Shown piece by piece: positions 1-9,372 of a stretch of 64,000 nucleotides of DNA. The notes below the pieces were generated by a model that did not search any database, was not told where the DNA came from, and saw only the letters and a program-made list of their open reading frames with translations. Source of the stretch: an uncultured Allobosea sp. (GTDB taxonomy: Bacteria > Pseudomonadota > Alphaproteobacteria > Rhizobiales > Beijerinckiaceae); contig NZ_CAMFKW010000012.1 of assembly GCF_945957345.1 (NCBI RefSeq), positions 1 through 64,000 on the forward strand. The letters run 5' to 3'. Both the position numbers and the translations under genes were made by a program. Every line of letters begins with the position of its first letter. Within the stretch, counting starts at the first letter, position 1.

Positions 1-596
1 TCGACGAGCCCTGGATCCGCGCCACCATCTTCACGCCGGACGAGTATCTCGGCTCCGTGCTGAAGCTCTGCCAGGACCGCCGCGGCTTGCAGATCGATCT
101 CGGCTATGTCGGCTCGCGCGCCAAGGTCGTCTACGATCTGCCGCTCAACGAAGTCGTCTTCGACTTCTACGACCGCCTGAAGTCGATCTCGAAGGGCTAT
201 GCCTCCTTCGACTACCAGATCACCGACTATCGCGAGGGCGACCTCGTGCGCATGTCGGTTCTGGTCAATGCCGAGCCGGTCGACGCGCTCTCGATGCTGG
301 TCCACCGGACGCGGGCCGAGTCGCGCGGCCGCGCCATGTGCGAGAAGCTCAAGGAGCTGATCCCGCCGCACATGTTCCAGATCCCGGTCCAGGCCGCGAT
401 CGGCGGCAAGATCATCGCTCGTGAGACCATCCGCGCGCTGCGCAAGGACGTCACCGCCAAGTGTTATGGCGGCGACGCCACCCGCAAGCGCAAGCTTCTG
501 GAGAAGCAGAAGGAAGGCAAGAAGAAGATGCGGCAGTTCGGCAAGGTCGAAATCCCGCAGGAGGCCTTCATCGCCGCCCTCAAAATGGACGACTGA
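1..596 (+). CDS. lepA: Elongation factor 4 (LepA), C-terminal part
   Basis: This is the 3' end of a gene that begins before the window; the reading frame enters at base 3. The visible 197 residues match the C-terminal half of LepA/EF4, the ribosome-associated GTPase that back-translocates stalled ribosomes. Recognisable stretches are [35 protein letters not shown]-like text and the Lys/Arg-rich tail [19 protein letters not shown] that is diagnostic of LepA. The GTPase domain lies outside the window. The gene ends in TGA and is followed by a 19-bp inverted repeat that could end the transcript. Confidence 0.96.
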   Translation, partial: DEPWIRATIFTPDEYLGSVLKLCQDRRGLQIDLGYVGSRAKVVYDLPLNEVVFDFYDRLKSISKGYASFDYQITDYREGDLVRMSVLVNAEPVDALSMLVHRTRAESRGRAMCEKLKELIPPHMFQIPVQAAIGGKIIARETIRALRKDVTAKCYGGDATRKRKLLEKQKEGKKKMRQFGKVEIPQEAFIAALKMDD

Positions 597-630
597 GCCG
601 GACGCAGCCGGGCGATTCTGAGTAACAATC

Positions 631-683
631 ACCCTTGTCATTCCGGGGCTTCGCGCCATGGCGCGCCCCGGAATGACAAGGGT
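631..683. repeat. Perfect 19-bp inverted repeat after lepA
   Basis: The arms at 631-649 and 665-683 are exact reverse complements (arm ACCCTTGTCATTCCGGGGC) around a 15-base loop that itself contains the self-complementary GCGCCATGGCGC. There is no T-run after it, so it is not a typical intrinsic terminator. It resembles the dispersed GTCATTCCGGGGC palindromes found between genes of many Rhizobiales. It may still act as a bidirectional transcript end between lepA and the convergent GIY-YIG gene. Confidence 0.8.
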
Positions 684-709
684 TGCGCTCAGCGACCGCA
701 GTTGAGCGC

Positions 710-1045
710 CTAGAGCACTTCCGCTCCGAGCCTCGCCTGCCAATGGGCGAGGCGCTCCTTCAGTACGCGATCCAGCACATAGGCGATATCCTCGTCGTCC
801 AACCTTTCCAGCGCCTCGAAGCGGAAGGCCTCGGGGCCATGCGCGTTCCATGCGGCCTGCAGCGAGCGCTGCCGGTGGCTGCCATGGCGCAGCGTGAAGC
901 GCAGGCGGTTCTCGATCGTTGAAAGATCGGGCGCCCGGCCGACCCATGTCCGCCCGGCCGCCTCGCAATGGAAGGCGAAGATGCCCGCCACCGTCTTCCG
1001 TTCCTTGTAGGCGGCGGTCGCCGCCTTCCTCTCCGCGATCTGCAT
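710..1045 (-). CDS. GIY-YIG nuclease family small protein
   Basis: A 111-residue protein resembling the short GIY-YIG-like proteins common in Rhizobiales. The core AGIFAFHCEAAGRTWVG at residues 20-36 corresponds to the GIY...YIG strand pair in divergent form, followed by a helix with Arg and the conserved block LRHGSHRQRSLQAAWNAHG. The canonical GIY and YIG triplets are replaced by GIF and WVG, so catalytic activity is uncertain. The gene is convergent with lepA and divergent from csbD. The start ATG is at 1045. Role unknown. Confidence 0.72.
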   Translation of the reverse strand: MQIAERKAATAAYKERKTVAGIFAFHCEAAGRTWVGRAPDLSTIENRLRFTLRHGSHRQRSLQAAWNAHGPEAFRFEALERLDDEDIAYVLDRVLKERLAHWQARLGAEVL

Positions 1046-1081
1046 CGGTGCAACCTATCCTGTTCGACGGGGGCTAAATAA

Positions 1082-1118
1082 TACCCGGATTTTAATAGCG
1101 CAAGTTTTTATCCGGGTA
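1082..1118. promoter_or_regulatory. 9-bp inverted repeat between divergent genes
   Basis: TACCCGGAT (1082-1090) and ATCCGGGTA (1110-1118) are perfect reverse complements separated by 19 AT-rich bases. The repeat lies between the start of the GIY-YIG gene and the csbD promoter. The AT-rich surroundings fit a promoter or operator for the leftward gene; no regulator can be assigned. Confidence 0.45.
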
Positions 1119-1144
1119 ATTTATAGGGCGGCCGCATTTTCGGA

Positions 1145-1169
1145 TGAACAATCGTGATGCCGGCGCGTT
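1145..1169 (+). promoter_or_regulatory. EcfG-like promoter of csbD (one mismatch)
   Basis: TGAAC (1145-1149), 16 bases, then CGTT (1166-1169). The consensus for the alphaproteobacterial general-stress sigma factor EcfG is GGAAC-N16/17-CGTT, so only the first base differs. The site ends 36 bases before the csbD start codon, an appropriate distance, and CsbD-type proteins are typical general-stress targets. Confidence 0.65.
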
Positions 1170-1205
1170 CTTTCAGGGAAGCCACTCTCAAACGAGGAGG
1201 TCCCG

Positions 1206-1412
1206 ATGGACTGGAACCGCGTCGAAGGAAACTGGAAGCAGCTCAAGGGCAAGGTGAAGGAGCAGTGGGGCAAGCTGACGGATGACGATCTCGACGTCAT
1301 CGCCGGCAAGCGCGATCAGCTCGAAGGCAAGATTCAGGAGCGCTACGGCCTCGCGAAGGACAAGGCTCGCAGTGATGTCGACGCCTGGTACGGCCGCCAG
1401 ACCTGGCAGTGA
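1206..1412 (+). CDS. CsbD family stress protein
   Basis: A 68-residue, highly charged, soluble protein of the CsbD family. It starts MDWNRVEGNWKQLKGKVKEQ, the family signature, followed by WGKLTDDDLDVIAGKRDQLE and the second repeat-like stretch KIQERYGLAKDKA. The ribosome-binding site GAGGAGGT stands just upstream of ATG 1206. CsbD proteins are among the most strongly stress-induced small proteins in bacteria, though their biochemical role is unknown. The EcfG-like promoter upstream fits this. A strong hairpin follows the gene. Confidence 0.93.
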   Translation: MDWNRVEGNWKQLKGKVKEQWGKLTDDDLDVIAGKRDQLEGKIQERYGLAKDKARSDVDAWYGRQTWQ

Positions 1413-1445
1413 CCAGGGCGGCCTCGTGAGGCCGTAAAGGATTTG

Positions 1446-1474
1446 AGAGGCCCGGCGCGATGCGCCGGGCCTCT
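1446..1474 (+). terminator. Hairpin terminator after csbD
   Basis: A 13-bp perfect GC-rich stem (1446-1458 with 1462-1474) with a 3-base loop lies 33 bases after the csbD stop. The downstream T-run is weak (CTTCGACGTTT), so termination may be partial. Confidence 0.7.
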
Positions 1475-1544
1475 TCGACGTTTGGGCGCCTTGATCCCAG
1501 AGCGCGGCCGACCGAGACTTAGCTGTTCGAAGCGGGGATGCCTG

Positions 1545-2291
1545 ATGTTCGACGATCTCTCGGGAAAGAGCGCGCTGGTGACGGGAGCTTCCGGCGGGCT
1601 GGGGCTGCATTTCGCCAAGCTGCTCGCGCATCACGGCGTCGACGTCACCCTCGCGGCCCGCCGACAATCCGCATTGGATCGGGCTGGCGCGGAGATCGCC
1701 GCAGCCGGGGGCACCGCAAAGCATCTGGTGCTGGACGTGGCTGACGCGGCCTCGATCGCGGAAGCCCTCGACGGCCGATATTTCGACATCCTGATCAACA
1801 ATGCCGGCGTCAGCGGCGCCGGCCCGGCGGCCGATCTCGCGGAAGCGGATTGGGATGCGGTGCTCGACACCAATCTCAAGGGCGTCTTCCTCGTCGCTCA
1901 GGCCGTGGCGCGCGGCATGCGCGAAGCCGGCCGAGGCGGAAGCATCGTCAACATCGCCTCGATCCTCGGCCATCGCGTCGCCGGCGGCGTCAGCGCCTAT
2001 GCCGCCTCGAAGGCGGGCGTGATCCAGTTGACCAAGGCGCTGGCGCTCGAATGGGCGCGCGATCGCATCCGCGTCAACGCGCTCTGCCCCGGCTATATCG
2101 AGACCGACATCAACCGCGATTTCTTCGCGACCGAAGCCGGCTTGAACCTGATCAGGCGCATCCCGCAGCGTAGGCTCGGCCAGCCGGAGGAGCTCGACGG
2201 CGCCCTGCTGCTGCTCGCCTCGTCTGCAGGCAGCTACATCACCGGCTCCACCATCGAAGTCGATGGCGGCCACCTCGTTTCGTCCTTGTGA
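1545..2291 (+). CDS. SDR family oxidoreductase
   Basis: A classical short-chain dehydrogenase/reductase of 248 residues. It has the Rossmann motif TGASGGLG near residue 13, the NNAG motif near 84, the catalytic Ser in IVNIASI and the YAASK catalytic Tyr/Lys near 153. The C-terminus ITGSTIEVDGGH is typical of FabG-like enzymes. ATG 1545 was chosen because the family begins just before the Rossmann strand. It is the first gene of a tight three-gene operon with an acyl-CoA dehydrogenase and an APH-fold kinase, so it probably acts on a hydroxyacyl or ketoacyl-CoA intermediate. Substrate not known. Confidence 0.9.
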   Translation: MFDDLSGKSALVTGASGGLGLHFAKLLAHHGVDVTLAARRQSALDRAGAEIAAAGGTAKHLVLDVADAASIAEALDGRYFDILINNAGVSGAGPAADLAEADWDAVLDTNLKGVFLVAQAVARGMREAGRGGSIVNIASILGHRVAGGVSAYAASKAGVIQLTKALALEWARDRIRVNALCPGYIETDINRDFFATEAGLNLIRRIPQRRLGQPEELDGALLLLASSAGSYITGSTIEVDGGHLVSSL

Positions 2292-3517
2292 GCACGGCCA
2301 TGGATTTCGAGATTTCCCCCCGCATCGAGGATTACCGCGCGCGCATCGCCGCCTTCGTCGAGCGCGAGATCCTGCCGCTCGAAGCTGACCAGGCCTCCTA
2401 CGATGCCCATGGCAATATCGCGCTGCCCTTGCTCGACACCATGCGCGCCAAGGCGCGTGCCGCGGGCTTGTGGTGCCTGCAGCTCAAGCCCGAAACCGGC
2501 GGAGCGGGCCTCGGCAAGATGGGCATGGCCGTTTGCTACGAGGAGATGAACCGCTCGATTTTCGGCCCGGTCGTCTTCAACTCGGCCGCGCCCGACGACG
2601 GCAACATGATGGTGTTGGAAGCCCTCGGCACGCCAGAGCAGAAGGAGCGCTGGCTGAAGCCCCTCGTCGAGGGCAGGGTGCGCTCCGCCTTCGCAATGAC
2701 CGAGCCGCACCCAGGCGGCGGTTCCGACCCCTCGATGATCCAGACGAAGGCCGAGCGGCGCGGCGACAAGTACGTCGTCAGCGGCCGCAAATGGTTCATC
2801 ACCGGAGCGGAGGAGGCCAAGCACTTCATCCTTGTCGCCCGCACCTCGGACGATCCGCGCAACGGCCTCACCGCCTTCCTCTTCCATGCCGACCAGCCGG
2901 GCTGGCGCATCCTGCGTCGCATCGAGATCATGGGGCCGGAGGAGCATGGCGGCCATTGTGAAATCGAATTCGATGGATTGGAAATCCCCGTCGAGAACGT
3001 GCTGGCGGGCGAAGGCAAGGGCATGAAGGTGACGCAGGTTCGCCTTGGCCCGGCCCGCCTGACCCATTGCATGCGCTGGCTCGGCCTCTCCAGGCGCTGC
3101 ATCGAGATCGCCCAGGCCTATGCCGCCGAGCGCTATGGTTTTGGCCAGCGCCTTGCCGATCGCGAGAGCATCCAGCTCAAGCTCGGCGACCTCGCCATGC
3201 GCATCGAGATCGGGCGTCTGCTGGTGATGAAGGCGGCCTGGGAGCTCGATCGCGGCGGCTTCGCGCGTAAGGAAGTTTCGATGGCCAAGGTCCAGGTCGC
3301 CAATGTCCTGCACGATGCCGCCGATATCGCGATCCAGGTCAACGGCGCGCGCGGCTACTCCAAGGATACCGTGCTCGAATGGATCTACCGCTACGCCCGG
3401 CAAGCCCGGCTGGTGGATGGGGCCGATGAGGTCCACAAGATGGTGCTGAACCGTTTCCTCACGCAGGAGGGACGCGATTTCTGGCACTGGCCCGTGGCCG
3501 GGCGGGCGCAGGGCTGA
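2288..3517 (+). CDS. Acyl-CoA dehydrogenase (ACAD10/11-like)
   Basis: A 409-residue flavoprotein of the acyl-CoA dehydrogenase family. The FAD-binding segment SAFAMTEPHPGGGSDPSMI lies near residue 140 and the C-terminal INGARGYSKDTVLEWIYRYAR near 355. The RIEDYRARIAAFVEREILP start and the large insertion resemble the ACAD10/ACAD11 group rather than short-chain enzymes. GTG 2288 overlaps the SDR stop by four bases, suggesting translational coupling; ATG 2300 is the alternative start. The next gene, four bases away, encodes the APH-like kinase that is fused to this dehydrogenase in animals. Confidence 0.92.
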   Translation: MSTAMDFEISPRIEDYRARIAAFVEREILPLEADQASYDAHGNIALPLLDTMRAKARAAGLWCLQLKPETGGAGLGKMGMAVCYEEMNRSIFGPVVFNSAAPDDGNMMVLEALGTPEQKERWLKPLVEGRVRSAFAMTEPHPGGGSDPSMIQTKAERRGDKYVVSGRKWFITGAEEAKHFILVARTSDDPRNGLTAFLFHADQPGWRILRRIEIMGPEEHGGHCEIEFDGLEIPVENVLAGEGKGMKVTQVRLGPARLTHCMRWLGLSRRCIEIAQAYAAERYGFGQRLADRESIQLKLGDLAMRIEIGRLLVMKAAWELDRGGFARKEVSMAKVQVANVLHDAADIAIQVNGARGYSKDTVLEWIYRYARQARLVDGADEVHKMVLNRFLTQEGRDFWHWPVAGRAQG

Positions 3518-3521
3518 GGCG

Positions 3522-4559
3522 ATGGCAGCGCCGGCGCCGTCCAACATCGATTTCGATCCAGCCGCCCTGGCGAGCCTCTTGCGGGAGCGTTTCGGGCCCG
3601 GCGAACTCGCGCTCGAACGCATCGGTGGTGGCCAGTCCAACCCGACCTATTTCGTCGATTGGGGTGCACACCACCTCGTTCTGCGCAAGCAGCCGGCCGG
3701 GCCGATCCTGCGCGGCGCCCATGCGATCGACCGCGAGTTCCGCGTGCTCGAAGCGCTCTCGCGGACGAACGTGCCGGTGCCGCGCGCCGTGCTGTTCCAC
3801 GCCGATCCCGAGCCGCTCGGCACACCTTTCTACCTGATGGAGCGGCTGGAAGGCCGGGTCTTTCATGATTGTGCCCTGCCGGGGCTGGAGCCGGACGAGC
3901 GGCGCGGCCTCTATCTCGGCATGGCCGAGGCTCTGGCGAAGCTCCATGCGGTGAGGCCAGATGAGGTGGGGCTCGGCGATTTCGGCCGGCCGGGCAATTA
4001 TTTCGAGCGCCAGATCGCGCGCTGGACTAAGCAATTGCGGGAATCGCCGGGAGAACCAATCCCCGAGTTGGAGGCGGTCGCAGACTGGCTGCCGGCGCAT
4101 CTGCCCGACGATGATGGTCAGGTTTCGATCGCGCATGGCGATTTCCGGCTCGGCAACCTGCTCTTTCATCCCGAAAAGCCCGAGGTGGTCGGCATCCTCG
4201 ACTGGGAATTGTCGACGCTCGGCCATCCGCTCGCCGATCTCGGTTATTGCGCCATGCCCTGGCACACCACGCCCGACGAATATGGCGGCATCCTCGGGCT
4301 CGACCGGGCCGCGCTCGGCATCCCGGTCGAGGCGGAGTTCCTGGCGCATTACTATGCCCATGCCGTGCCGACGGCTCCGCTCCTGCGCTTCCATCTCGCC
4401 TTCGCGCTGTTCCGCTTCGCCGTGATCTTCGTCGGCATCGCCGACCGGGTCCGCGCTGGCACGGCTGCCGCCGCCAATGCCGCCGAGGTCGCGCCGCTCG
4501 CCCGACGCTTCGCCGTGCGAGCTCGGGAGGCGATGGAGGGGTCGGATCGCCTCGGTTGA
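3522..4559 (+). CDS. APH-fold phosphotransferase family protein (ACAD10/11 kinase-like)
   Basis: A 345-residue aminoglycoside-phosphotransferase-fold kinase. Visible motifs are the glycine-rich GGGQSNPTYFV near residue 34, the VLRKQP lysine strand, the catalytic loop HGDFRLGNLLF and the metal-binding ILDWELSTLGHPLADLGY. These match the kinase domain of ACAD10/ACAD11 and of LvaA-type proteins, which phosphorylate the hydroxyl of 4-hydroxyacyl-CoAs. The immediately preceding acyl-CoA dehydrogenase would then remove the phosphate and isomerise the chain. An antibiotic-resistance role is unlikely given this operon. Confidence 0.88.
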   Translation: MAAPAPSNIDFDPAALASLLRERFGPGELALERIGGGQSNPTYFVDWGAHHLVLRKQPAGPILRGAHAIDREFRVLEALSRTNVPVPRAVLFHADPEPLGTPFYLMERLEGRVFHDCALPGLEPDERRGLYLGMAEALAKLHAVRPDEVGLGDFGRPGNYFERQIARWTKQLRESPGEPIPELEAVADWLPAHLPDDDGQVSIAHGDFRLGNLLFHPEKPEVVGILDWELSTLGHPLADLGYCAMPWHTTPDEYGGILGLDRAALGIPVEAEFLAHYYAHAVPTAPLLRFHLAFALFRFAVIFVGIADRVRAGTAAAANAAEVAPLARRFAVRAREAMEGSDRLG

Positions 4560-4628
4560 TTGCAAGACGAGGGCAGGATTCGGGAGAACGTTGTCTTCGT
4601 CGTCTGGCGTTACTCTCAATGAATTCTG

Positions 4629-4653
4629 GAATAGATCTAATTTAGATCAATTC
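4629..4653. promoter_or_regulatory. 25-bp dyad before the iron-chelate ABC operon
   Basis: GAATAGATCTAA (4629-4640) and TTAGATCAATTC (4642-4653) form an inverted repeat with 11 of 12 positions paired around a single central T. It sits in a markedly AT-rich stretch 81 bases before the start of the binding-protein gene. Position and symmetry suggest an operator, presumably for an iron-responsive regulator. It does not clearly match a Fur box or an Irr ICE box, so the regulator is left open. Confidence 0.55.
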
Positions 4654-4733
4654 AAAACAAGCAGAATTGCTTTGCTGTCCCAAGATGAGCTGTGTTAGCG
4701 CGAGGGCATCTTCCCCGGCAGGATGCTCTTCCA

Positions 4734-5870
4734 ATGCCCGCTCCCCGTTGGCTTGCCCGTCTGTCTTCTGCCCTCCTGTTCGGCGTTTCCGTGCTCTTTG
4801 CCGGTGCTGCCGCCGCCGAGACGATCGAGGTCACCGATCTCGCCGGCCGCGTCGTCAACGTGACGCGCGACCCCTCGAAGATCGTGCTCAGCGAGGGCCG
4901 CCAGCTCTACACGCTGGCGATGCTCGACCGCGACGACCCATTCAAGCGCGTCGTCGGCTGGGGCAACGACCTGATCGAGAACGATCCCGGTGCCTGGGCA
5001 AAATACCTCGCCAAGTTCCCGAAGGCGAAGGACGTTGCGAACATGGGCAATCCCTATGCCGCCGATGTCAGCATGGAGAAGATCGCCGCGCTCGGCACCG
5101 AGGTCTACATCCTCGACCTCTCCAACTACTTCAAGGCGCAGGAGACCGGTCTGCTCGCCAAGCTCGAGAAGGCCGGCATCACCACCGTCTTCGTCGATTT
5201 CCGCCAGGACCCGACCCAGAACGTGCTGCCGAGCGTGCAATTGCTTGGCCGCATCCTCGGCCGCGAGAAGGAGGCGAACGCCTTCGCCGATTACTACATG
5301 CGCCAGACCCGCAGCATCTATGCTCGCGTCGGCGCGATCCCGGACAAGCAGAAGCCGATGGTCTTCGTCGAGCGCGCCGCCGGCCTGCTGCCCTGCTGTG
5401 CCACCTTCGGCCCGTTCAATTTCGGCCGCTATATCGAGGAAGCCGGCGGCCGCAACTGGGGCAGCCAGTTCTTCTCAGCCTTCCAGGCGCAGGCCGCACA
5501 GGAAAAGGTCCTCGCCGACAACCCGGACGTCTATTTCCTCACCGGCGCCAACTGGTACGGCAGCAATCCCGGCAGCAACGCGGTCGGCCTCGGCTATGAC
5601 GCGACGCCGGAGCAGGTGCAGAAGCAATTGGTGGCGCTGATGAACCGCCCGGGCTTCCAGCAGCTCAAGGCCGTGCAGGGCAAGAAGGTGATGGCCTTCT
5701 ACCATCAGTTCTACGACATGCCCTATTACTTCATCGCCGAGCTCGCCATGGCGAAGGAGTTCTATCCGGACCGGTTCAAGGACGTCGATCCGGAAGCGGT
5801 CTTCAAGGAATTCCACGAGAAATTCCTGCCGATCTCCTATTCCGGCGTGTTCTGGGCCAGGCTCCAGTGA
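4734..5870 (+). CDS. Fe-chelate ABC transporter substrate-binding protein
   Basis: A 378-residue periplasmic binding protein of the FepB/BtuF type (PF01497). ATG 4734 gives a clean signal peptide (RWLARLSSALLFGVSVLF then AGAAAAE), which an upstream TTG start would spoil. The mature protein begins ETIEVTDLAGRVV, the usual first strand of the family. A Cys-Cys pair (LLPCCATFGPFN) sits in the middle of the protein; a similar pair is present at the matching place in the second binding protein at 10491-11603. It leads an operon with permease, ATPase and a methyltransferase. Confidence 0.9.
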   Translation: MPAPRWLARLSSALLFGVSVLFAGAAAAETIEVTDLAGRVVNVTRDPSKIVLSEGRQLYTLAMLDRDDPFKRVVGWGNDLIENDPGAWAKYLAKFPKAKDVANMGNPYAADVSMEKIAALGTEVYILDLSNYFKAQETGLLAKLEKAGITTVFVDFRQDPTQNVLPSVQLLGRILGREKEANAFADYYMRQTRSIYARVGAIPDKQKPMVFVERAAGLLPCCATFGPFNFGRYIEEAGGRNWGSQFFSAFQAQAAQEKVLADNPDVYFLTGANWYGSNPGSNAVGLGYDATPEQVQKQLVALMNRPGFQQLKAVQGKKVMAFYHQFYDMPYYFIAELAMAKEFYPDRFKDVDPEAVFKEFHEKFLPISYSGVFWARLQ

Positions 5871-5887
5871 CGGCGGCCTGAGCGACG

Positions 5888-6949
5888 ATGGCCGCGACCC
5901 TGCCCATGACGGCAACCGCCACCGGGGATTATCGCCGGCGCAATGCGCGCCGGCTGAAGCTCGTCCTGTTCGGCCTCGTCGCGCTCGCCGTCGCGCTGGC
6001 GCTCGATGTCTCGATCGGGCCCGGCAATCTCCCGCTCGGCGACGTCCTGCGCACGCTGGTCGATCCGCAATCGGCCACACCGCGGCTCTCCGTCATCGTC
6101 TGGGACCTGCGCCTGCCGATCGCGCTGATGGCGCTCGCCGTCGGCGCCATGTTGGGCCTGAGCGGGGCAGGCATGCAGACCATCCTCGCCAACCCGCTGG
6201 CCGATCCTTTCACGCTTGGCGTCTCTGCCGCCGCGACGGTCGGTGCGTCCGTCGCGATCGTGCTGGGCTGGAGTGTCGTGCCCGGCGCCGGCCCCTTCAT
6301 CGTGACAGTGAACGCTTTCGTCTTCGCGCTGGCCGCCTCGCTCGTCCTGTTCTTCATGACCAAGCTGCGCGGCGTCAGCGCCGAGACGATGATCCTGGTC
6401 GGCATCGCCCTGCTCTTCACCTGCAACGCGATCACCGCGCTGCTGCAATACCGCTCGAATGAAGTGCAGCTCACACAGATCGTGTTCTGGACGCTGGGCA
6501 GCCTCGCCCGCGCCAGCTGGGAGAAGGTCGGCGTCGCAGCGCTTCTGATCGCACTGGCCTTGCCGTTCTTCCTGATGCGCGGCTGGGCGCTGACGGCGCT
6601 ACGCCTTGGCGATGAGCGCGCCGAGAGCCTCGGCGTCCGCGTCGACCGCTTGCGGCTTGAGATCCTGATCGCGACCTCGCTGCTCGCCGCCGTCTCGGTC
6701 TCCTTCGTCGGCGGCATCGGCTTCATCGGCCTCGTCGGCCCGCATATCGCGCGGCTGCTCGTCGGCGAGGACCAGCGCTTCTTCCTGCCGGTCGCGACGA
6801 TCGCGAGCGCTGTGCTGCTTTCGCTGGCCTCCACCGTCTCGAAGGTGATCACGCCCGGCGTGATCTATCCGATCGGCATCATCACGGCGCTGATCGGCGT
6901 GCCCTTCTTCATCAGCCTGGTCATGTCGATCCGCGGGCGGGGAGTCTGA
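5888..6949 (+). CDS. FecCD-family ABC transporter permease
   Basis: A 353-residue inner-membrane permease of the FecCD/BtuC type with about ten hydrophobic segments. Family marks include LRLPIALMALAVGAMLGLSGAGMQTILANPLADPFTLG and the coupling region VSVSFVGGIGFIGLVGPHIARLLVGEDQR... near residue 275. It starts 17 bases after the binding-protein gene and is followed after three bases by the ATPase. It is the only permease in the locus, so both binding proteins may dock to it. Confidence 0.93.
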   Translation: MAATLPMTATATGDYRRRNARRLKLVLFGLVALAVALALDVSIGPGNLPLGDVLRTLVDPQSATPRLSVIVWDLRLPIALMALAVGAMLGLSGAGMQTILANPLADPFTLGVSAAATVGASVAIVLGWSVVPGAGPFIVTVNAFVFALAASLVLFFMTKLRGVSAETMILVGIALLFTCNAITALLQYRSNEVQLTQIVFWTLGSLARASWEKVGVAALLIALALPFFLMRGWALTALRLGDERAESLGVRVDRLRLEILIATSLLAAVSVSFVGGIGFIGLVGPHIARLLVGEDQRFFLPVATIASAVLLSLASTVSKVITPGVIYPIGIITALIGVPFFISLVMSIRGRGV

Positions 6950-6952
6950 GCG

Positions 6953-7737
<785 letters not shown>

Positions 7738-7738
<1 letters not shown>

Positions 7739-8532
7739 TGTCCGCTCCTTCGACACATGACAATTTCACCCTGAAGGAAGAGATCCGAGCCTATTGGTCG
7801 GCGCGGGCCGAGAGCTTCGATCTTTCCTTCGGTCACGCCATCAAGTCGGACCGCGAGCTGAAGGCCTTCCAGCGCCTGATCGGCGATTCCTTCGGTCCTG
7901 AGCCGCTCGACGTGCTCGACCTCGCCTGCGGCACCGGTGAGATCACCCGCGCCTTGCTCTCGCTGAAGCATCGCGTCACCGCGCTCGACTTCTCCGAGGC
8001 GATGCTGGAACGCGCCCGCACCAAGCATGGCAAGGCCGCCCGCTTCCGGCTCGGCGATGCCGAGCGCCTGCTCGATGAAGACGCGAGCTATGACGCGGCG
8101 ATCACCCGCCATCTCGTCTGGACGCTGACCGATCCGGAAGCGGCGCTCAGCGAGTGGTTGCGTGTCCTGCGCCCCGGCGGCCGCCTGCTGGTGATCGACG
8201 GCGACTGGGTCAACCGCACGCGCTGGCAGGCGCTGGTCAACCGCTTCGGCACCTGGCTGCGCGAGAAGCGCGGCGCGGCCGTCCACCAGATCGATGCCGA
8301 CACCCATGCCTCGATCACCAAGCGCTTCTATTTCAAGGACGGCCTGAGCCGGCAGCAGCTCGAAACGATGCTGACCGCCGCCGGCTTCACCGACATCGTC
8401 CCGGCGGATTACCATCAGGTCGTGCGCGAGCAGCAGCGCGCGGCGCCGTTGCATGACGCGATTCGGCTGGCCTCCTCGACCCGTTTCGCCCTTCTCGCGC
8501 GCAAGCCTGCGGACGCTGCCGTTTCGCGCTAG
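7738..8532 (+). CDS. Class I SAM-dependent methyltransferase
   Basis: A 264-residue Rossmann-type methyltransferase. The SAM motif VLDLACGTGEITRALL starts near residue 58 and the acidic strand VTALDFSEAMLERAR follows. Motif LRPGGRLLVIDGDW near residue 145 supports the small-molecule type. It overlaps the transporter ATPase gene by one base, so it belongs to the iron-chelate operon. It may modify the imported chelator or a metallophore, but the substrate cannot be read from the sequence. Confidence 0.85.
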
Positions 8533-8586
8533 AAGATGCGGACAGCGGCCGCTTCCTCAGGCGGCGCCGCGGGACAGGAGTGAGCG

Positions 8587-9372
8587 ATGAACGCCAAGCC
8601 GGATTGGGATGCCGCGCAATATCTGCGCTTCGAGGATGAGCGGACGCGCCCGCCCGCCGATCTCCTCGCCCGCGTGCCATTGAACGAGCCCAGGCGCTGC
8701 ATCGACCTCGGCTGCGGCCCCGGCAACAGTACGGAGCTGGTCGCGGCGCGCTTTCCCGGCGCCGTCAATGAAGGCCTCGATTCCTCGCCGGACATGCTGG
8801 AGAAGGCGAGGAAGCGTCTGCCAAACCTCACTTTCGACCTCGGCGACGTGAACACCTGGTCGGATGCCGCGGGCTACGACCTGATCTTCGCCAATGCCGT
8901 GCTGCAATGGCTACCGGATCACCAGGGCCTGTTTCCGCGTCTGGCGCGCTCGCTGACCCCTGGTGGTTGCCTCGCCGTACAGATGCCGAACAACCTCAAC
9001 GAGCCGTCCCATGTCGCGATGCGTGAGGTCGCGGCGGAAGGCCCTTGGGCGGAGAAGCTCGCAACGGCCAAGGCCGAACGTTCGGCGATCGGTTCGTTCG
9101 GCGATTACCGGCGCTGGCTGATCGAGGCCGGCTGCCGCGTCGATATCTGGCAGACGACCTATGTCCATGCGCTGGCCAATCTCGAAGCCATCGCCGAATG
9201 GTTCAAGAGCACCGGCCTGAAGCCCTATCTCGACCGTCTGACGGCCGAGGAGCAGAAGGACTTCCTCGCCCGCTATCTCGGGCGCATCGCGCCGCATTAC
9301 CCCATCGAGAGCGACGGCAAGGTGCTGCTGCGCTTCCCGCGCCTGTTCATCGTCGCGGTGCGCGAGGGCTGA
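8587..9372 (+). CDS. tam: Trans-aconitate 2-methyltransferase
   Basis: A 261-residue methyltransferase with the features of Tam: the start [27 protein letters not shown], the SAM motif [13 protein letters not shown] near residue 42, and [19 protein letters not shown]. Tam methylates trans-aconitate, a by-product of citrate-cycle aconitase, with SAM. It lies 54 bases after the first methyltransferase on the same strand and abuts the stop of the convergent siderophore-interacting gene with no spacing. Confidence 0.88.
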   Translation: MNAKPDWDAAQYLRFEDERTRPPADLLARVPLNEPRRCIDLGCGPGNSTELVAARFPGAVNEGLDSSPDMLEKARKRLPNLTFDLGDVNTWSDAAGYDLIFANAVLQWLPDHQGLFPRLARSLTPGGCLAVQMPNNLNEPSHVAMREVAAEGPWAEKLATAKAERSAIGSFGDYRRWLIEAGCRVDIWQTTYVHALANLEAIAEWFKSTGLKPYLDRLTAEEQKDFLARYLGRIAPHYPIESDGKVLLRFPRLFIVAVREG

